This document shows, one piece after another, positions 15,493 through 23,400 of a DNA stretch of 32,860 nt. Source of the DNA: Anaerolineae bacterium (GTDB lineage Bacteria; Chloroflexota; Anaerolineae; Anaerolineales; Villigracilaceae). The position numbers were made by a program, and so were the translations under genes. The stretch's first letter is position 1, and every line of letters begins with the position of its first letter. The notes beneath the pieces were generated by a model that did not search any database, was not told the DNA's origin, and was given only the letters and a program-made list of their open reading frames with translations. The stretch is taken from the NCBI GenBank assembly GCA_018648605.1, contig JABGQU010000018.1:1-32860 (forward strand), given 5' to 3'.

Positions 15493-16293
15493 TTAAACGG
15501 TTTCTAATGTGCCTTTGCGCTTCGCCTGAAGCTCAAACCATTTAAAGAGCATATAACCCAACCAACCGTAAATGAGACCGATACCAATTTCACTCATCAG
15601 CATCGGCGCGACTTGGCTAAAGCTGCCGCCTGCGATCAGGATGCGCGCAGAGGCAATCCCTCTGGTCAGTGGCAGGATTTGAGAAAAAGCCTGCATCCAA
15701 TTAGGCAGCGTATCCAGCGCAACATTTGCACCGGAGAAGATCAGTAGCAAGAAATAGACTGTATTATTCACGAACATTACATTTGCGGTGATGAGACTAA
15801 GACATCCCATCAGGAGCCCTAGCCCACAAGTGCTGATCGTTGTGACGAGAATCGTCAATCCCAGTGCAGACATATTTGTCTGTGAGAAATCAACACCAAA
15901 GAGGAGTGCGCCCCACATCAAGGCGATGACCACGCCCAACGCGCCATCGATGATGTGCATGAAAGCACGCCCAAAGAACATCATCAGACGATTGGCGGGT
16001 GTGCCAAAAAGATAGGGCAATGTGCCTGCCCATCGGTCGCCACCAATGCTCATCGTCACGCCGAAGATGCCGCTTACGGCAGTGATCTGTATGGCGTTGC
16101 CGATCACGTAAAAGTCCACGTTCGATCCGCCGGAGGCGTAACTTCCCAAAAAGGTGAAGAAGAGAATTTGCGCAAGCGGCATCAATATCTTGGATGCGAT
16201 ATAAGTCGTCGGGCGCAGCCAGGCAAAGAGCGCGATATAGGAAAGCATCGTACCTTGCCAGAAAAGTCGGAGATTATTTGCTATCGTTTTCAT
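15493..16293 (-). CDS. ABC-2 type permease, second subunit
   Basis: This 266-residue protein has six hydrophobic segments and the ABC-2 membrane-protein pattern, including a late GLLMGCLSLI/LLLIFSGANVAL region before a LPNWMQAFSQILPLTRG amphipathic stretch. It pairs with the permease encoded just upstream (2-nt gap) and with the ATPase to form an exporter of the NodJ/DrrB class. ABC-2 exporters of this type move drugs, lipids or polysaccharide precursors outward. The substrate is unknown. Confidence 0.9.
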   Translation of the reverse strand: MKTIANNLRLFWQGTMLSYIALFAWLRPTTYIASKILMPLAQILFFTFLGSYASGGSNVDFYVIGNAIQITAVSGIFGVTMSIGGDRWAGTLPYLFGTPANRLMMFFGRAFMHIIDGALGVVIALMWGALLFGVDFSQTNMSALGLTILVTTISTCGLGLLMGCLSLITANVMFVNNTVYFLLLIFSGANVALDTLPNWMQAFSQILPLTRGIASARILIAGGSFSQVAPMLMSEIGIGLIYGWLGYMLFKWFELQAKRKGTLETV

Positions 16294-16295
16294 TG

Positions 16296-17093
16296 TTATT
16301 CTGTCTCCAATGTGGCATCCACGCGCGCTTTATAGAGCATGACCTTGAATAACTTGCTGGCTATAAAAAGGTCGATCACGCTGAAAATGAGCATCAAACC
16401 CCAAGCTAAGATCACTTTCTGCACATCGCCCGCACCCGTGGACGTTTCGTGGAGCGCACGCGCTGCCCAATAAGGTGGCAGGATATAACTGATGGGCGTC
16501 GTCCAATTCGGCAACAGTGCGATTGGAAAGAGAAATCCCGCCAGGATATAAACGGGGAATTCCATCGCATTTTGCCACTGCTGAATGCCGCGATACATGA
16601 TGAAAAGCGGTGCGATGACCAAGCCAAAGCTAATGAAGGCGAAAACGCTCAAGAGCACTGAGCCAAGAAAGAGAAGTGGCTCAACCATTTTTAATGTGTA
16701 GCCAAAAAGGAGCGCTGCCAACAAATAGGAAGAGGTCATTGAGATCAACGACTGGACAACGTTTGCCAGGTTTTTGCCGAAAATGATCACTTCAAAAGGT
16801 GTCGGGATTGCCACAAGCGACTCGAGCGTACCCTGCCAGCGTTCAGCATTGATGCTGTTGCCAGAGATAAAGAGCAGGCTGCTCCAAAGTCCCGTCAGCC
16901 CGCTGCCGACGACGACGAACATAGCGTAGTCGCCGCCCAATCCACGCAGCATAAAGAGCGCCAGTACAGCAATGATCATTGGCTGCACGAGAATGGCAAA
17001 AAGGATAAAGCTATCGTTCCATTGATGGCGTAACGTAATTTCAGCTACTGTGAGAACGGTGCGCCAATAGACGAAGAGGTTTTTAAAGTTCAT
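16296..17093 (-). CDS. ABC-2 type permease, first subunit
   Basis: This 265-residue, six-TM permease of the ABC-2 superfamily contains INAERWQGTLESLVAIP, the conserved coupling segment that usually follows the second TM helix, and a final PNWTTPISYILPPYWAARAL stretch similar to its partner. Its ATG overlaps the ATPase stop by four bases (ATGA). Two different permease halves with one ATPase gene fit a heterodimeric exporter. Confidence 0.9.
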   Translation of the reverse strand: MNFKNLFVYWRTVLTVAEITLRHQWNDSFILFAILVQPMIIAVLALFMLRGLGGDYAMFVVVGSGLTGLWSSLLFISGNSINAERWQGTLESLVAIPTPFEVIIFGKNLANVVQSLISMTSSYLLAALLFGYTLKMVEPLLFLGSVLLSVFAFISFGLVIAPLFIMYRGIQQWQNAMEFPVYILAGFLFPIALLPNWTTPISYILPPYWAARALHETSTGAGDVQKVILAWGLMLIFSVIDLFIASKLFKVMLYKARVDATLETE

Positions 17094-18061
17094 ACTTGCC
17101 CTCCCACCAAACGGACATAGGCATCTTCAAGGGTTGGTTCACGGACAGTGACACGCCCCACGCGCATTCCATCCAGCGCAGCCATTACATCCGGAACTGC
17201 TTCTGCACCCAATTTTGTTTGCACAAGCAAAAGCTGACGCTGATCCTGGTCTTTGACTGAAAGCGCATCTACAAAGGGAAGATTGCGGATCTTTTCAACC
17301 ACCTCTTCGGCAACGCCAAAGGTTTCCACTTCAACGACCGAGAGATCGCTGACGTGTTTCTTCAATGCCGAGGGAGTATCCAATGCAACAATCAAACCCT
17401 TGTCGATCACTGCGACGCGGCCACAAAGGGAATCGGCTTCGAACATATAGTGCGTAGTAAGCAAAATGGTTTTCTTTTCGGATTGCAAATTGCGGATGAC
17501 TTCCCGAAACTCACGTGCGCCAACAGGGTCAAGCCCAATGGTCGGTTCGTCGAGAAAGAGAATATCGGGGTCGTGAAGCAAAGTCCGCGCCACGTGGAGA
17601 CGTTGCTTCATCCCGCGAGAGTAGCCTTGAACACGTTCATCGCCGCGCCCATTTAAACCGACCATATCCAGCAAATACGGGATGCGCTTCTTCGAGATTT
17701 CGGGATCAACATGATAGAGGCTGGCAAAATAGCGTAAATTATCAATAGCAGAAAGTCGCCAATAAAGCCCGCGCTCGCCACCAAAGATAAATCCGATATG
17801 CTTTCGAATTTCATTGGCATCTTTGACAATATCCAGGCCTTTAACGCGCACTTCACCAGCGTCGGGAATGAGCAGGGTCGCCAAGACTTTAACGGTGGTT
17901 GTCTTCCCTGCGCCATTAGGCCCGAGCAAACCAAAAAGCTCACCCTCTTTGATCTCAAAAGAAACATCATCTACAGCAACAATCTCTTTTGTTGTCCGCC
18001 GGATCACGCCAGTCGTGGCACGATAAATTCTCTTTAGATTTTTTACTTCAATGGAATTCAT
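17090..18061 (-). CDS. ABC transporter ATP-binding protein (DrrA/CcmA-like)
   Basis: This 323-residue ATPase powers the two ABC-2 permeases encoded after it. Walker A is GPNGAGKTTT (about 49-58), the signature is YSRGMKQRL, Walker B is DILFLDEPTIGLD, and the switch His is in LLTTHYMFEA. A C-terminal domain of about 90 residues ends in REPTLEDAYVRLVGG, typical of the DrrA/daunorubicin-resistance class. It is the first gene of the export operon, behind a consensus promoter and a palindrome. The last codon runs into the permease ATG. Confidence 0.94.
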   Translation of the reverse strand: MNSIEVKNLKRIYRATTGVIRRTTKEIVAVDDVSFEIKEGELFGLLGPNGAGKTTTVKVLATLLIPDAGEVRVKGLDIVKDANEIRKHIGFIFGGERGLYWRLSAIDNLRYFASLYHVDPEISKKRIPYLLDMVGLNGRGDERVQGYSRGMKQRLHVARTLLHDPDILFLDEPTIGLDPVGAREFREVIRNLQSEKKTILLTTHYMFEADSLCGRVAVIDKGLIVALDTPSALKKHVSDLSVVEVETFGVAEEVVEKIRNLPFVDALSVKDQDQRQLLLVQTKLGAEAVPDVMAALDGMRVGRVTVREPTLEDAYVRLVGGQV

Positions 18062-18122
18062 AGTTTTTTCTCACTCTATTAGGAATATATCAATTCTAAA
18101 ATAATTTACTCGAACACAATCT

Positions 18123-18150
18123 TTACCCAAATATGCAAATTATCGGGTAA
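18123..18150. promoter_or_regulatory. Palindromic candidate operator in the leader of the ABC operon
   Basis: TTACCC-N16-GGGTAA forms a 28-nt dyad with partly symmetric A+T-rich interior. It lies about 10 nt downstream of the -10 of the operon promoter, where a bound repressor would block initiation. No regulator gene is adjacent. Confidence 0.5.
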
Positions 18151-18159
18151 CGCTCATTC

Positions 18160-18188
18160 AGTATACAAAAAAAGGAACCTTCTGTCAA
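18160..18188 (-). promoter_or_regulatory. Sigma-70 promoter of the ABC/MFS operon
   Basis: On the minus strand, TTGACA (18183-18188) and TATACT (18160-18165) are separated by exactly 17 nt. The leader to the ATPase start is about 90 nt. Confidence 0.85.
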
Positions 18189-18237
18189 GAACATCTTTTC
18201 TTTTTATGCTTATGCGCAAGAAATATCCTTTTAGGCA

Positions 18238-18266
18238 TTGCTCTTTTTAGAAAAACGCTCTATAAA
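18238..18266 (+). promoter_or_regulatory. Probable promoter of the lysE-like gene
   Basis: TTGCTC (18238-18243) and TATAAA (18261-18266) are 17 nt apart and end 30 nt before the ATG. The match to consensus is fair. Confidence 0.55.
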
Positions 18267-18296
18267 TAGCAAAATTTAAAAAGAAAAGAGCCATCC

Positions 18297-18902
18297 ATGT
18301 TCCCGTATATCCTACAAGGTCTTACCCTCGGACTTGCAGCCGGTGCACAGCCGGGACCCTTTCAAACCTATATCATCACGCAAACGCTCGCGAATGGCTG
18401 GCGCAAAACACTCATTGCAGCCTTCGCCCCACTCGTTAGCGATGGTCCCATTATCTTGTTGGCTTTCTTTGTGCTAAAGCAAATGCCCGATGCTCTGCAA
18501 CGCGGACTTTATATTGCAGGCGGGCTATTTATCCTTTATTTGTCGTGGTCATCTTTTCAACAGTGGCGCAGCTTCGATGAAAACGCTGAGAAAGAAGTTT
18601 CAGAGCAAAGCCTGTGGAAAGCGGCGATGATGAATTTGATCAGCCCGGGACCTTATATTTTCTGGAGCCTGGTTAGCGGCCCCATCCTCCTTAAGGGGTT
18701 AGCAGAAGCACCGTCCAAGGGGATCGGCTTTATTGTCGCGTTTTATGGAACAATGATCTCGTTAAACCTCGTGCTTATTGTTCTGGTGGGCGCAGCAAGT
18801 AAAATTGGCGAGCGCATTCGGCGCGGTTTGCTTCTTTTCGCATCCATCGCCTTATCCCTTTTTGGCATCTATCAACTTTGGCTCGGCATCGTGGTAAGAT
18901 AA
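18297..18902 (+). CDS. LysE family exporter
   Basis: This 201-residue membrane protein has about six TM segments and the LysE/RhtB N-terminal signature GAQPGPFQTYII (family pattern G-x-x-PGP). It exports an amino acid or related metabolite. LISPGPYIFW in the second half repeats the PGP element, as usual for the family's inverted repeat. The ATG has only a weak GAG-type ribosome site. It is divergent from the ABC operon. Its stop comes 4 nt before the trmI ATG. Confidence 0.85.
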   Translation: MFPYILQGLTLGLAAGAQPGPFQTYIITQTLANGWRKTLIAAFAPLVSDGPIILLAFFVLKQMPDALQRGLYIAGGLFILYLSWSSFQQWRSFDENAEKEVSEQSLWKAAMMNLISPGPYIFWSLVSGPILLKGLAEAPSKGIGFIVAFYGTMISLNLVLIVLVGAASKIGERIRRGLLLFASIALSLFGIYQLWLGIVVR

Positions 18903-18906
18903 AAAA

Positions 18907-19737
18907 ATGACCTGGAACCTACACACAACACATATTCAAGACGGCGACCTTGTCCTGCTAGTCGGGCAGCGCCACAAGCATTACATCATCACACTCAAAG
19001 CCGGCATGGATTTTCAAACCCATCGCGGCGTTTTGAAGCACGATGAGATCATTGGTCAGCTCTGGGGGACGAAGCTGCAAAGCCACATGGGCAACCCGTT
19101 TTACGTTTTTCAACCTTCGCTAGCGGATGTGCTGCGGGAGATGCCGCGCAATACGCAAATCCTATACCCGAAGGATATTGGATTCATCTTCATTACAACG
19201 GGAGTTGGCCCCGGATCGCGCGTGCTTGAAGCGGGCACCGGTTCAGGATCATTGACCACAGCCCTGGCATATTCCGTTGGTGATACTGGACAAGTTTACT
19301 CGTACGAAGTGCGTAAACCCATGCAAAAACTTGCCCAGAAAAACCTGAAAAGATTGGGTCTACAGGAACGCGTGGATTTCAAGCTACGTGATATTGAAGA
19401 AGGCTTCGACGAAACCGATATAGACATGCTCTTTCTCGACGTGCAAGCCCCGCACGATTATATTCCCCAAGCCCGCGCAGCTATCAGACCAGGCGGTTTT
19501 TTCGCCAGCCTTGTACCGACTTTTAATCAGGTTGAAAAACTCCTGCTCGCGCTCAATCAGCATAATTTTGCCTTTATAGAGACTTGCGAGATCATGCTGC
19601 GCTACTACAAACCGCAACCCGCACGTCTGCGCCCAACAGATCGTATGATCGCCCATACAGGCTTCTTGGTCTTTGGACGCCGCGTAGAAGTTTCCGAAAC
19701 ACCAGATGAGACACCGCCCACGCAGGAGGAAATATGA
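18907..19737 (+). CDS. trmI: tRNA (adenine(58)-N1)-methyltransferase TrmI
   Basis: This SAM-dependent enzyme methylates N1 of A58 in the tRNA T-loop. Residues 1-70 form the small beta domain (GDLVLLVGQRHKHYIITL). The catalytic Rossmann fold follows, with SAM motif VLEAGTGSGSLTTALA, the acidic ribose-binding EVRK, and the substrate motif MLFLDVQAPHDYI. The 276-aa length fits bacterial and archaeal TrmI. TAAGAT lies 6 nt before the ATG and no Shine-Dalgarno is seen, so it may be both translated from the lysE transcript and transcribed as a leaderless mRNA. It overlaps the lipoprotein gene by 4 nt. Confidence 0.93.
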   Translation: MTWNLHTTHIQDGDLVLLVGQRHKHYIITLKAGMDFQTHRGVLKHDEIIGQLWGTKLQSHMGNPFYVFQPSLADVLREMPRNTQILYPKDIGFIFITTGVGPGSRVLEAGTGSGSLTTALAYSVGDTGQVYSYEVRKPMQKLAQKNLKRLGLQERVDFKLRDIEEGFDETDIDMLFLDVQAPHDYIPQARAAIRPGGFFASLVPTFNQVEKLLLALNQHNFAFIETCEIMLRYYKPQPARLRPTDRMIAHTGFLVFGRRVEVSETPDETPPTQEEI

Positions 19738-20609
19738 AAAAGAAAACGCTATTCCTAACCTTAATGATCTTGCTAACGCTTTCTTTAGCATGTAGCCTTG
19801 CATCATCTCTTACAGAGAATCAGACTTTAGAAGAAGAAGTTCCCGCAGCAGAAGCAACAGTTGCGCAAGAAGCCACACCCAACGAAGTTGCCCCGCCTGC
19901 CACAGATGGTCCCTGTAATAATATTCTTTATCCACTCCTGCCCAGGCAACAGATGATCTACAGAAGCAATAGCTCTGAAGGAATGTCGCAAACGGGCATC
20001 ACGGTTGCCAGCGTCGATGGAAATTTCGCTACAATGGATATGCTTAACTTGGCAACCGGCATCACGTCAGAATACACCGCAGAATGTGAATCCGGCGCGA
20101 TCAAAAACTACCCTACAAATACATTAGGCTCCTTAATGGACGATATGGTCGAAGGCACCATAACAATGGACTATGTTTCCGGCTATGTTGCCCCAGCCGA
20201 AAAAACCTTTATCGCTGACAACTGGACAACTGCTTGGACAACTGAGTTCGTGATGAACGGAGAGATCACCGTCGAAGACGAGGGCGAATCTGTTACGGTC
20301 GTAATCGAGAACTCCCCTGTTGTGGCAAATTGGCAGATCGCTGAAACCGGACAGACCATCACAGTCGAAGCCGGCACCTATACAAATGCTATAAAAGTCA
20401 CCCGCGAAATGACCGCGGAAGTCAAGCTGGATATGGGCATAATGCAAATGAACAGCACGCTCTTTATCAACTCCACCCATTGGTTTGAGCCTTATATTGG
20501 CATGGTCAAAATGGAGATCAACGAGGTCAATGTCGAGGCACAGGGAATGACATTCCCCGTCGCACTAGATGAGACAATGGAATTGATCGAATTCCGCCCA
20601 GCAGAATAG
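19734..20609 (+). CDS. Secreted lipoprotein, unknown function
   Basis: This 291-residue protein has a Lys-rich N-terminus, a hydrophobic core and a lipobox LSLAC, with lipidated Cys at about residue 20. It is followed by a Ser/Thr/Glu/Pro-rich linker (to about 60) and a beta-rich domain from NNILYPLLPRQQMIY onward. The pattern of alternating strands (TGITVASVDGNFATM, FEPYIGMVKMEINEV) suggests a folded sensor or binding domain displayed on the cell surface. Its ATG overlaps the trmI stop (ATGA), and GGAGG lies just before it. I do not recognise the family; the link to trmI is probably only positional. Confidence 0.82.
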   Translation: MKKKTLFLTLMILLTLSLACSLASSLTENQTLEEEVPAAEATVAQEATPNEVAPPATDGPCNNILYPLLPRQQMIYRSNSSEGMSQTGITVASVDGNFATMDMLNLATGITSEYTAECESGAIKNYPTNTLGSLMDDMVEGTITMDYVSGYVAPAEKTFIADNWTTAWTTEFVMNGEITVEDEGESVTVVIENSPVVANWQIAETGQTITVEAGTYTNAIKVTREMTAEVKLDMGIMQMNSTLFINSTHWFEPYIGMVKMEINEVNVEAQGMTFPVALDETMELIEFRPAE

Positions 20610-20618
20610 GAGCATATT

Positions 20619-21164
20619 ATGCGAAGACGTGGACCCATCCGACGCCCATTTCGACGTGCAGGACCGCAGCGTGTCCCACCGGAATTGCGCCGCGCAAACG
20701 AACTCATGGACGCTGGTCACCACGCACAAGCAGCCGTTGCCTTTGAGCAGATTGCCCGCCGCGCCGACGCCCGACGTGGACCGCGCGCACCCCATTTCCA
20801 TCTCCGCGCCGGGCGCGCCTATATCTTTGCCGGAGATACCCAAAAAGGAATGCCACATCTCAAACAAGGCTTGGCTGCCATCGCTGCAAAAAAACATTGG
20901 GAGCCGCTACAAAATTTCGGTCAACGCGCCGTTGATGAATTAAGCGAATTAGGCTATCAAACAGAATCGGACGAGATCGCCGCCTACCTTGCCGAAAAAC
21001 TCCCAACCGGAACAGCTTCGCCAGCAAAAGCAAGATCCCGCCCAACACTACCAACACATTGTCCTGGCTGCGGCGCACCCTTACGCACAGATGAGGTCGA
21101 GTGGATAGACCAGAAAACTGCTGAATGCATTTATTGCGACAGCCCCGTTCGAGGAGAAAATTAA
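20619..21164 (+). CDS. TPR-like helical protein with C-terminal zinc ribbon
   Basis: This 181-residue soluble protein starts with an Arg/Pro-rich basic tail. A helical region (about 20-115, ANELMDAGHHAQAAVAFEQIARRA and HFHLRAGRAYIFAG) resembles two or three TPR units. A Pro/Ala linker leads to CPGCGAPLRTDEVEW...CIYCDSPV, a four-Cys zinc ribbon at about 145-178. AGGAG is well placed before the ATG. It sits 9 nt after the lipoprotein gene and overlaps the proposed NUDIX start. Function unknown; the layout suggests a scaffold or nucleic-acid-associated protein. Confidence 0.75.
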   Translation: MRRRGPIRRPFRRAGPQRVPPELRRANELMDAGHHAQAAVAFEQIARRADARRGPRAPHFHLRAGRAYIFAGDTQKGMPHLKQGLAAIAAKKHWEPLQNFGQRAVDELSELGYQTESDEIAAYLAEKLPTGTASPAKARSRPTLPTHCPGCGAPLRTDEVEWIDQKTAECIYCDSPVRGEN

Positions 21165-21774
21165 GATCAAGAACATCACTCAAGCCCAAATCGCCGAGTA
21201 TTTGCGGCGCAGCTATCACGAGAGCGATCTTCCAGCTACCGACGGGTATATTCGTCGTCCACCTAAAGGGGACAAAAAATCGCTAAAATGCGCGGCTGTA
21301 CTGATCCCCTTAACCTTCTACCAAGACGAGTGGCATCTGCTATACACGCGTCGTACCAATACGCTCAACGATCACAGCGGGCAAGTCTCCTTCCCCGGCG
21401 GGCAATGCGACCTCGAAGATGAAACGCACGAGAGAACCGCGTTGCGTGAAGCCCAAGAAGAGATCGGGCTAAAGCCACAAGATGTAGAGATATTGGGAAA
21501 GATCAACGAAGTCGTGACAGTCACGCATTATGAGATCACACCCGTTGTCGGTGTTTTCCAATCTCCATATTCTTTTTTTGTTTCTACAATTGAAGTCGGC
21601 CGTGTTTTTACAATGCCGCTAAACTGGCTGGCAAACCCACGCCATTATTGGCAATTTCAGCACCCCAAAGCCAATCATCCCACCATCGCCTATCACCCTT
21701 TCGACGGGGAATTACTTTGGGGCGCGACGGCACGCATCACACTAAATTTCTTAAAAATAATCGAGCTTATTTAA
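21160..21774 (+). CDS. NUDIX hydrolase (CoA-pyrophosphatase-like), probable ATT start
   Basis: This NUDIX hydrolase cleaves a nucleoside-diphosphate derivative, most likely CoA or a related compound, judged by the upstream LNDHSGQVSFPGGQ segment typical of the CoAse subgroup. The Nudix box is GGQCDLEDETHERTALREAQEEIG (pattern Gx5Ex7REUxEExGU with D-rich spacing). The ORF track begins at a TTG inside the fold (21202). The reading frame is open back to 21109 but has no ATG or GTG. GAGGAGAAA sits directly before ATT at 21160, which overlaps the upstream stop TAA, so I infer initiation at ATT and an N-terminus xKIKNITQAQIAEYL. The gene overlaps the convergent ribD-like gene by 8 nt. Confidence 0.85.
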   Translation: MKIKNITQAQIAEYLRRSYHESDLPATDGYIRRPPKGDKKSLKCAAVLIPLTFYQDEWHLLYTRRTNTLNDHSGQVSFPGGQCDLEDETHERTALREAQEEIGLKPQDVEILGKINEVVTVTHYEITPVVGVFQSPYSFFVSTIEVGRVFTMPLNWLANPRHYWQFQHPKANHPTIAYHPFDGELLWGATARITLNFLKIIELI

Positions 21775-22435
21775 GAACCTGATACCGTAACAAAACTCCC
21801 CCGTCATCCAACTTCTTCAAATCCAGTAAATCCAATTTTTCCCCATCCAGTATCCCTGCGCCGTCGGCGAGGGTGGGCGCGGTTGCGCCGCCAAAGATGA
21901 GCGGGGCAATATATGCCTGTATCTCGTCCACCAGCCCGGCGGTGAGCAACGCGGCGTTCATCCCGCCGCCGCCTTCGACCATCAGATTTTCGATGCCCCA
22001 TTCTTCCAAAAATGCCAGCGCGGCGTTCAAGTCTACGCGTTTTTTGCCGAGGACGCAGACCACTGCTCCGGCTTCGCGCAAAAATGTGAGTTGTTTCGCA
22101 GAGGTCTGCTCGGTGGTGAAGATGATGATTTTCCCCGTCCCCGCGCTCAGGAAGCGGCTTTTAACGGTTAATGTCGCGTTTGAGACAATGCCCACTTTAA
22201 CGGGATCAGGCTCAAATCCGCGTGCGACCCGTTCATCCCGCAGCGCAGCAGATTTGACGGTTAGGCGCGGGTCTTCATCCAAAAGCGTGCGCCCACCGAC
22301 CAAAATCGCATCGCTTTCTGCGCGCAATCTATCCACTCTATCCCAATCCGAATCGGATGAAATTTTCGCCCCCCGACGAGCAACGTTGTCGATTTTTCCG
22401 TCGAGAGTCATGGCAACGTTGATGATGACTTTCAT
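21767..22435 (-). CDS. RibD C-terminal / DHFR-fold pyrimidine reductase
   Basis: This 222-residue NAD(P)H-dependent reductase of the RibD-C family reduces the ribosyl chain of the diaminopyrimidine made from GTP by GTP cyclohydrolase II in characterised members. Segments seen are VAMTLDGKID, DAILVGGRTLLDEDPRLTV and NLMVEGGGGMNAALLTAGLVDE, the cofactor and substrate loops of RibD/Rib7. No deaminase domain is fused, so it resembles stand-alone reductases. The ATG overlaps the methyltransferase stop by 4 nt (ATGA). It is the last gene of the 21.8-29.3 kb run, in which ribA could supply its substrate. A specialised role outside riboflavin synthesis is inference. Confidence 0.88.
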   Translation of the reverse strand: MKVIINVAMTLDGKIDNVARRGAKISSDSDWDRVDRLRAESDAILVGGRTLLDEDPRLTVKSAALRDERVARGFEPDPVKVGIVSNATLTVKSRFLSAGTGKIIIFTTEQTSAKQLTFLREAGAVVCVLGKKRVDLNAALAFLEEWGIENLMVEGGGGMNAALLTAGLVDEIQAYIAPLIFGGATAPTLADGAGILDGEKLDLLDLKKLDDGGVLLRYQVLK

Positions 22436-23337
22436 GGGATTTTCCCGAAAAAATCGAGTTGATGGGCGATATATACCAGCGTGCCGCTCGTGATTTGGGC
22501 GTGGCGCGCGCTCGCCCAGGCGTCGAGGCGGCGAGGGGCAATCTCTCCGTCACGGAGCAGCGCGCCGTGGACGGTGTTGACGATGAAATGCAGGAAATAC
22601 GCCTCGTCAGCGGGATAGCCATTTGCCTCGCCGAAAACGACCCAATCGGAGCTGCCCGCTTCGAGAATTTCGCCGCCCGCTTCGCGTAGATGCGAGAAAA
22701 GGTGCCGACCCGCGCGGCTGTCGCCAGAGAGTTTTTCGTTGATGATGCGCTCATCCATCGTTTGATGATAGCGCGCGAGAATCTCTTCGTCGTGCGGGAT
22801 CGCTGGCTCGAAAATGGTCTCGCCATCGAAATTGATGGTGAAATAAAAGTTCCCCTTTGGCTCTAGAAGTTCAAAAAGTTTCGGCAGCGTGGCGGGGATA
22901 TCGACCAGATCGAGAAAGGCGTGCGCGATGAGCAGATCATATTTTTCGTCGGCGTTGCGGTGCGCGAAAAAGTCAAAAAGGTCTTCTGCCATAAAGCGGA
23001 TTTCGGTCTGCAGTCCGCCGCGCCACAAGATCAGTATTTCATCTTGCCAGCTTACGACAAAATTATTTTCTTCCGCCCACTCCGGTAAACGTCGGCGGGC
23101 TTCGGCGATATTTTCGGGCTGCTCATCGAGGAGCGTATAACGAACATGTTGAAGCGCACGCCGCTCCAGCAGGCGCTCGATCATCGTACCGATGCCACCG
23201 CCGATCTCGAGAATTTCGACATCTTCATAAGTATCGAGGGAGGCGGCGAGGGCATTCCAGGCGCGTTGGTTGAGGGCGCGGTTGTCTATGCTTTTTTTGG
23301 AGGATAAGTAACGGGGGAAATTGTTATAGTCAGACAT
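22432..23337 (-). CDS. Class I SAM-dependent methyltransferase
   Basis: This soluble methyltransferase of about 301 residues has motif I VEILEIGGGIGTMIE, an acidic ribose-binding LLDEQPENIAEA, and a post-I region YDLLIAHAFLDLVDIP. A C-terminal half of about 120 residues (FTINFDGETIFEP onward) carries a likely substrate-binding region. The ORF-track start is GTG at 23349; I prefer the ATG at 23337, though neither has a good Shine-Dalgarno. It overlaps the RibD-like gene and follows the GT4 gene by 63 nt of palindromic repeat. The acceptor is unknown; the neighbours suggest a small pyrimidine/pterin or its sugar. Confidence 0.86.
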   Translation of the reverse strand: MSDYNNFPRYLSSKKSIDNRALNQRAWNALAASLDTYEDVEILEIGGGIGTMIERLLERRALQHVRYTLLDEQPENIAEARRRLPEWAEENNFVVSWQDEILILWRGGLQTEIRFMAEDLFDFFAHRNADEKYDLLIAHAFLDLVDIPATLPKLFELLEPKGNFYFTINFDGETIFEPAIPHDEEILARYHQTMDERIINEKLSGDSRAGRHLFSHLREAGGEILEAGSSDWVVFGEANGYPADEAYFLHFIVNTVHGALLRDGEIAPRRLDAWASARHAQITSGTLVYIAHQLDFFGKIP

Positions 23338-23352
23338 AATTTTATTCACAAA

Positions 23353-23394
23353 TAATCGCTAAAGCGATTACTACGAGGGCTTCTCTTTGTAGTA
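23353..23394. repeat. Paired palindromes between the GT4 and methyltransferase genes
   Basis: TAATCGCTaaAGCGATTA is a perfect 8-bp-arm hairpin, directly followed by TACTAC...GTAGTA. The gap is almost entirely made of these two dyads. The unit resembles dispersed intergenic palindromes. Confidence 0.6.
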
Positions 23395-23400
23395 TGGGCT

